In this document: positions 14,790 to 18,478 of the stretch, one piece after another | Numbering within the stretch: the first letter of the stretch is position 1 | How the letters are laid out: every line of letters begins with the position of its first letter | Origin: Pseudomonadota bacterium | Lineage (GTDB): Bacteria > Pseudomonadota > Gammaproteobacteria > Burkholderiales > Burkholderiaceae | Assembly (NCBI GenBank): GCA_021778935.1 | Contig: JAJYBQ010000019.1 | Coordinates: 1 to 18,478, forward strand | Length of the DNA stretch: 18,478 nt | Direction of reading: 5' to 3' | Position numbers and translations under genes: made by a program | Notes under the pieces: model-generated | Told to the model about the DNA's origin: nothing | The model's database searches: none | What the model saw: only the letters and a program-made list of their open reading frames with translations

Positions 14790-15547
14790 GGGGCCAGCCT
14801 TCCATCCCGGAGACGCACGATCCGGGCGCGCGCCGGCCAGATCCCAATCGGCCGCTCCGCCGACGCCGTTTCTCCGCCGAGGTCGGCGTCCGGCCGGGGA
14901 TGGGCCGGCGCGCGGGTCGTCGCAACGACCGTGACGCCCGCGCCGGCGAACTGGTCGATGATCGCAACGAGCTGTGCCGCAACCGGCGGGTCGAGGTCCT
15001 GGATCGGATCGTCGAGCAGCAGCAACGCCGGTCGATTCACGAGCGCGCGGGCCAGCGCGACGCGGCGTGCTTCGCCGCTCGCGATATCGGCGCAGCGGAT
15101 CCCGCTCAGGCGATTCGCATCCAGTCCCACGAGTTCGAGCGCTGCCCGCGCGCGTCGCAAGCCCTCGTCGGCGCCGACGTCGGCCACCCAGGCGGCGAAC
15201 GCGATGTTGTCCAATACGCTGTGCCGAGCCAGCAGTGGTGCCGCCGCCGACAGGATGCCCAGGGATCGGCGCAGATGGGCGCGCGCCAATGGACCGATTG
15301 CCGCAAGGTCTTCGCCGACGATGCGGATCACCCCAGCGCTGGGGGCATCCAGGCCCGCCAGCAGGCGCAGCAGAACGCTTTTGCCGCTGCCGCCGGGGCC
15401 TTCCAGCACGACGAACTCGCCGCGACGCACCTGCAGGTCGATTCCTTGCAGCGCCGGGCGGAACGTGCCATAGCGCTTTTCCACGCCGTCCGCGGACAGC
15501 ACCGGGGTGGCAAGGTTGGGCGCCGACAGGGTGGGTTCTTTTTTCAC
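14786..15547 (-). CDS. ftsE: Divergent FtsE ATP-binding protein with altered catalytic motifs
   Basis: This 253-residue protein is the ABC ATPase partner of FtsX, identified by its position and overall similarity. Walker A is intact (GPGGSGKS, 50-57). Other motifs differ from ordinary FtsE. At the Q-loop, FQD becomes LSA (S100). The signature LSGGE becomes IASGE (155-159). Walker B reads LLLLDDP, with D180 where the catalytic glutamate should be. The H-loop ATHD becomes ATTR (T211 for His). The D-loop LD is kept. A stretch of about 25 residues (APAHPRPDADLGGETASAER) is inserted after the H-loop. ATP may still bind, but hydrolysis is likely slow or absent. The frame is open and codon use is normal, so this is not simple decay. 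The GTG start at 15547 has no strong ribosome binding site; 14 residues precede the ABC fold. Confidence 0.88.
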   Translation of the reverse strand: MKKEPTLSAPNLATPVLSADGVEKRYGTFRPALQGIDLQVRRGEFVVLEGPGGSGKSVLLRLLAGLDAPSAGVIRIVGEDLAAIGPLARAHLRRSLGILSAAAPLLARHSVLDNIAFAAWVADVGADEGLRRARAALELVGLDANRLSGIRCADIASGEARRVALARALVNRPALLLLDDPIQDLDPPVAAQLVAIIDQFAGAGVTVVATTRAPAHPRPDADLGGETASAERPIGIWPARARIVRLRDGRLAP

Positions 15548-15578
15548 GGGTTCCGAAGGAATGCAGGAACTGGCGCGG

Positions 15579-15584
15579 ATTGTA
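15579..15584 (-). promoter_or_regulatory. Possible -10 element of the ftsE-ftsX-bioC operon
   Basis: TACAAT on the minus strand (five of six matches) lies 31 nt before the GTG of ftsE. No -35 is evident 16-18 nt upstream. Prediction from consensus only. Confidence 0.3.
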
Positions 15585-15608
15585 CGTGGGGGCCGGATGG
15601 CGGCCGTG

Positions 15609-15622
15609 GGCGGGTGCCCGCC
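15609..15622. promoter_or_regulatory. GC-rich dyad between divergent ftsE and ppk1
   Basis: GGCGGG-TG-CCCGCC is a near-perfect 14-nt palindrome situated between the predicted -10 boxes of ftsE and ppk1. It could be a shared operator or a hairpin in an antisense transcript. Confidence 0.3.
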
Positions 15623-15645
15623 GCGCGCTTGTCACACTCCCTTCC

Positions 15646-15651
15646 TATAAT
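15646..15651 (+). promoter_or_regulatory. Probable -10 element of ppk1
   Basis: A perfect TATAAT in CTTCCTATAATCGG, closely like the box before the sulfotransferase gene. It predicts a transcript starting near 15658, about 28 nt before the ATC proposed as the ppk1 start. A TTGTCA at 15629 is too near (11 nt) to serve as its -35. Confidence 0.55.
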
Positions 15652-15685
15652 CGGAGAAACGGATTTCTGCCCAAAAGGTCGCAAG

Positions 15686-17767
15686 ATCGCCCCGCTCCCG
15701 ATCGACCCCGAAAAGTTCCTGAACAGGGAGCTATCCCAGCTTGCGTTCAACGAACGGGTCCTGTCCCTGGCGCAGCGCGAAACGACGCCGCTGGGTGAGC
15801 GGCTGCGGTTTCTCTGCATCGTCTCGTCGAATCTGGACGAGTTCTTCGAGATTCGTGTTCCGGACCTCCTCGACGAGATGCGCGAGGCCGGGGGAATCGG
15901 CCCGTCGGCGCCCCAGTGGGAAGCGTTCACGCGGATTTCCGAGCGCGCACACGCATTGGTCGAACGGCAGTACGCGCTCTACAACGACGAGATCATCCCC
16001 GCTTTTGCGCGCGCGCGCGTTGCCATTGCCGGACACCGGGAGCGCAGCGAGCCGCAGCGCGCGTGGGTGCGCGATTATTTCGAGCGCGAGGTGGCGCCGC
16101 TGCTCTCGCCGATCGGCCTCGATCCCGCGCACCCGTTCCCGCAGGTGATGAACAAGGCGCTGAACTTCATCGTACAGTTGCAGGGCAAGGATGCGTTCGG
16201 CCGCACGGCCGGCGTCGCCATCGTCAAGGTACCGCGCGCACTGCCGCGGGTGATCGCCTTGCCGCAGCGGCTCGCGCTGGGACGGCAAACCTTCGTGCTC
16301 TTGTCGTCGGTGATCCGGGCGCACCTCGGCGACTTGTTCCCGCGGCGCACGGTGACCGGATTTTCCCAGTTCCGCGTCACCCGCGACTCCGATCTGTGGG
16401 TCGACGAGCGCGAGGTTTCCAACTTGCGGCAGGCGGTGAAGTTCGAGCTTGCTCAGCGCCATTTCGGCAACGCCGTTCGACTCGAGATCTTGCGCAGCTG
16501 CCCGCCTCAGTTGGAAGCGCTGCTGTGCAGCCAGTTCGTGCTTCCGTCGGAAGCCGTGTATCGCGTGAATGGGCCGGTCAATCTCGTGCGGTTGAACCAG
16601 CTCGTCGACCACCTCACGCAGCCCAGGCATCGTTTCCCGCCCCTGGTGCCGGCGTGGCCCAAGGGCGTGGGCGAGGATGCGGACATGTTCGCCGCGATCC
16701 GTCGCGGCGACATCTTGCTGCACCACCCGTTCGAGAGTTTCGAGCCGGTCGTCGAGTTGTTGCGGCAGGCGATCGCCGATCCGCAGGTGGTCGCGATTCG
16801 CATGACGCTCTACCGGACAGGAACCGGCTCGGTGCTGGTCGACCTGCTGGCGGAAGCGGCGCGGCGCGGCAAGGAAGTGACGGTCGTCGTCGAGTTGCAG
16901 GCGCGCTTCGATGAGGAAGCGAACGTCAATCTCGCGGAACGGCTGGAGACCGTCGGCGCACAGGTGGTCTACGGTGTGGTCGGCATGAAGACCCATGCCA
17001 AGATGTTGCTGATTCTGCGGCGGGAGGAACGGCGCGGCCGGGTGCGGGTCGTACCCTACGTGCATCTCGGCACCGGCAATTACCATCCCGCGACGACCAA
17101 GCTGTATACCGACTTCGGCCTGATGACCGCGGAACCGGCGATCTGCGAAGACGTCGAGAAGATCTTCCTCCATCTCACGAGCCTCACGCGCGTGCAGCGG
17201 CTGCGATATTTATGGATGGCGCCGTTCGCGCTGCAACGCCACATCATCGCGGCGATCGAGGCTGAGGCGCGCAACGTTCGCAGCGGCAAACCCGGGCGGG
17301 TCGTTGCCAAGGTCAACGCCCTGACCGACGAGGCAACCATCGAGGCGCTCTATGCTGCTTCCCAGGCCGGCGTCAGCATCGATCTGATCGTGCGAGGGGC
17401 TTGTGCGCTGCGCCCCGGTGTCAAGGGGCTTTCCGAGAACATCCGTGTGCGCTCGATCGTGGGTCGGTTTCTTGAGCACCACCGGATCTACTATTTCCGC
17501 GCCGGCGGCACCGACAAGGTCTACCTCGCCAGCGCCGACTGGATGGGACGCAATCTCCTGCGGCGCATCGAGATCGCCTGGCCGTTGCTCGACCCCGCGC
17601 TCAAGGAGCGGGTGATCGGGGAGGGCTTGCGTCCATACCTGTACGATACGGCCGACGCCTGGATCCTCGGTTCCGACGGCACCTATGCGCCGCCGCGCAA
17701 CCCGGATCGCGGGTTTCGGGCCCAGCAGACGCTGGTCGAAGGGCGTTCGTCGTCGGGGGAGGAATAA
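15686..17767 (+). CDS. ppk1: Polyphosphate kinase PPK1
   Basis: This 693-residue enzyme makes polyphosphate from ATP. Family blocks are clear: FLNRELSQLAFNERVL, RLRFLCIVSSNLDEFFEIRV near the start, LLHHPFESFEPVVELLRQA, the phosphohistidine motif KTHAKM (H437, matching E. coli H435), VHLGTGNYHP (H460) and LEHHRIYYFRAGG near the end. Homologues usually begin about 10 residues before the LNREL block. Here that place has no ATG, GTG or TTG, but an ATC at 15686 has AAAAGG 7 nt upstream. The only upstream in-frame canonical codons are TTG 15629 and GTG 15614, both before the predicted -10 box. I place the start at 15686 with low certainty; the rest of the gene is secure. The longer open frame that starts at 14570 is a shadow of ftsE and ftsX. 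A sixA-like gene follows with no gap. Confidence 0.93.
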   Translation: MAPLPIDPEKFLNRELSQLAFNERVLSLAQRETTPLGERLRFLCIVSSNLDEFFEIRVPDLLDEMREAGGIGPSAPQWEAFTRISERAHALVERQYALYNDEIIPAFARARVAIAGHRERSEPQRAWVRDYFEREVAPLLSPIGLDPAHPFPQVMNKALNFIVQLQGKDAFGRTAGVAIVKVPRALPRVIALPQRLALGRQTFVLLSSVIRAHLGDLFPRRTVTGFSQFRVTRDSDLWVDEREVSNLRQAVKFELAQRHFGNAVRLEILRSCPPQLEALLCSQFVLPSEAVYRVNGPVNLVRLNQLVDHLTQPRHRFPPLVPAWPKGVGEDADMFAAIRRGDILLHHPFESFEPVVELLRQAIADPQVVAIRMTLYRTGTGSVLVDLLAEAARRGKEVTVVVELQARFDEEANVNLAERLETVGAQVVYGVVGMKTHAKMLLILRREERRGRVRVVPYVHLGTGNYHPATTKLYTDFGLMTAEPAICEDVEKIFLHLTSLTRVQRLRYLWMAPFALQRHIIAAIEAEARNVRSGKPGRVVAKVNALTDEATIEALYAASQAGVSIDLIVRGACALRPGVKGLSENIRVRSIVGRFLEHHRIYYFRAGGTDKVYLASADWMGRNLLRRIEIAWPLLDPALKERVIGEGLRPYLYDTADAWILGSDGTYAPPRNPDRGFRAQQTLVEGRSSSGEE

Positions 17768-18241
17768 ATGGAACTCGTGCTGTGGCGCCACGCCGAAGCG
17801 GAAGACGCGGGGAACGGGATCCTCGATCTGGAACGCAAACTGACCGCCAAGGGCGAGAAGCAGGCGCGCCGCGTTGCCCAATGGCTTAACGATCGGCTTC
17901 CTGATGCGACGCGGATCCTCGTCAGCCCGGCGGTGCGCACCCAGCAGACGGCCCAGGCGCTCATCGAGTTGTCCGATCGCAAATGGAAGACGGTGCCCGC
18001 CGTCGCTCCCGGCGCCGAGGTCGATGCGTTCCTGGCCGCGGTCAACTGGCCGCACGCCCGCAACCCCGTCATCGCCGTCGGTCACCAGCCGACACTGGGC
18101 CTTGTCGCCAGCCGGCTGCTGACCGGGACATCCCTGCCCTGGAGCGTCAAGAAGGGCCAGGTGTGGTGGATCAGTTCCCGCACCGACAACGGCGACGCGC
18201 TGGCGTCGCTCGTGGCCGCGATCGGTCCGGGACAGCTGTAA
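17768..18241 (+). CDS. sixA: SixA-like phosphohistidine phosphatase (histidine phosphatase family)
   Basis: This 157-residue protein belongs to the histidine phosphatase superfamily. The catalytic motif is LWRHAEAED (R7, H8), with R57 in SPAVRTQQTA and the second histidine H106 in AVGHQPTLG. Length and the small fold match SixA, which dephosphorylates phosphohistidine on phosphotransfer proteins. The start codon directly follows the ppk1 stop (TAAATG), with GGGGAGG just upstream, so the two are co-transcribed and translationally linked. Given the three histidine-kinase systems in the window its target could be any of them or PPK1 itself, but this is not shown. Substrate assignment within the family is uncertain. 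Confidence 0.88.
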   Translation: MELVLWRHAEAEDAGNGILDLERKLTAKGEKQARRVAQWLNDRLPDATRILVSPAVRTQQTAQALIELSDRKWKTVPAVAPGAEVDAFLAAVNWPHARNPVIAVGHQPTLGLVASRLLTGTSLPWSVKKGQVWWISSRTDNGDALASLVAAIGPGQL

Positions 18242-18312
18242 ATCGGCAATTCCTGTGATCTGCCCCCCGTAGGCCGTCCTTCCGCCGCGGACGCGGGGAA
18301 CAAGGAACCGGG

Positions 18313-18478
18313 TCAGATTTCCCGTACCCGGAACAGGATCCCGACCCGCGCCCACTGTTGCGCCTCCTCCTCCAGCAGGTACCGCGTCAACGGGCGGCGG
18401 GCGAGCCAGCCGCGTTCGATGCCGAGGTCGAATGCGCCGCGGGCGTGCAGGGTCCAGCGCGGCAGGCGCACCGCGCCG
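18313..18478 (-). CDS. C-terminal end of an unidentified gene (partial)
   Basis: A minus-strand frame enters from the right edge without a stop for about 54 codons and ends at TGA (18315-18313). Third codon positions are almost all G or C, as in the real genes here. The last residues alternate polar and hydrophobic (WARVGILFRVREI), which would fit beta strands. I do not recognise the family. The start lies outside the window. It is convergent with the sixA-like gene, 71 nt away. Confidence 0.5.
   Translation of the reverse strand, partial: GAVRLPRWTLHARGAFDLGIERGWLARRPLTRYLLEEEAQQWARVGILFRVREI

Noticed and set aside
14570..15613. Upstream extension of the ppk1 frame to give a 1065-residue protein
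   Set aside because: This part is antisense to ftsX and ftsE and has no domain. PPK1 homologues are about 690 residues.
14790..15635. Upstream extension of the ftsX frame
   Set aside because: It overlaps ftsE in another frame and is Arg-rich nonsense; ftsX starts at the ATGA overlap.
15731..17173. Minus-strand open frame of 480 codons opposite ppk1
   Set aside because: A shadow of ppk1 codon bias. The real ppk1 motifs are in the opposite strand.
17210..18355. Minus-strand open frame of 381 codons opposite ppk1 and the sixA-like gene
   Set aside because: It lies antisense to two well-supported genes and contains no recognised motif.
1..18478. tRNA, rRNA, riboswitch or intact insertion sequence
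   Set aside because: I saw no cloverleaf arrangement, rRNA-like conserved sequence, transposase motif or terminal inverted repeats with target duplications. A covariance-model scan was not possible here.

Overview
The window is GC-rich and densely packed, with housekeeping genes typical of a betaproteobacterium: moeB, an ftsE-ftsX-bioC operon, and ppk1 with a sixA-like gene. It also has beta-type promoter boxes of the form CCnTATAATCnG. Placement in the Burkholderiales, Rhodocyclales or Nitrosomonadales is inference from gene content and style; no rRNA or tRNA is present to fix it. Coding sequence is on both strands with very short gaps. There is no CRISPR array, intact insertion sequence or replication origin.

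Layout. 1-281: no recognisable gene. 282-2764 (minus): a membrane hybrid histidine kinase followed, with an ATGA overlap, by a NarL/FixJ-type response regulator. 2765-3207: regulatory gap with AT-rich stretches and small palindromes. 3208-4413 (plus): a lipoprotein with six near-identical YVTN-type beta-propeller repeats. About 4589-5340 (plus): a decayed second lipoprotein with a frameshift, no good start codon and a single GloVer-type repeat. 5341-5763: non-coding, with a long hairpin. 5764-6510 (minus): MoeB/ThiF/HesA adenylyltransferase. 6689-7513 (plus): sulfotransferase. 7546-8472 (minus): LuxR-type regulator. 8579-10759 (minus): soluble kinase-receiver-kinase protein. 10758-11744 (plus): receiver protein with an unusual insertion and an unrecognised C-terminal half. 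11881-12885 (plus): secreted cysteine-rich TraU-like protein. 12882-15547 (minus): ftsE, ftsX and bioC. 15686-18241 (plus): ppk1 and sixA-like. 18313-18478 (minus): the end of an unidentified gene.

How the genes may work together. The most unusual block is 7546-12885. Its LuxR regulator, double histidine kinase and odd receiver protein are pure signalling genes, and they sit beside an orphan conjugation-type exported protein with no other tra genes in view. The kinase and receiver genes are head to head with overlapping start codons (CATG). The TraU-like gene and bioC are tail to tail with overlapping stop codons (CTAG). A signalling module controlling an envelope or secreted product is a reasonable hypothesis, but nothing in the sequence proves it. 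The second notable point is FtsE. It keeps Walker A but has lost the usual residues of the Q-loop, signature, Walker B glutamate and H-loop, so it may be a catalytically weak FtsE. The ppk1 start also stands out: no canonical start codon lies in the position expected for the family, and an ATC sits at the right distance from a Shine-Dalgarno-like sequence.
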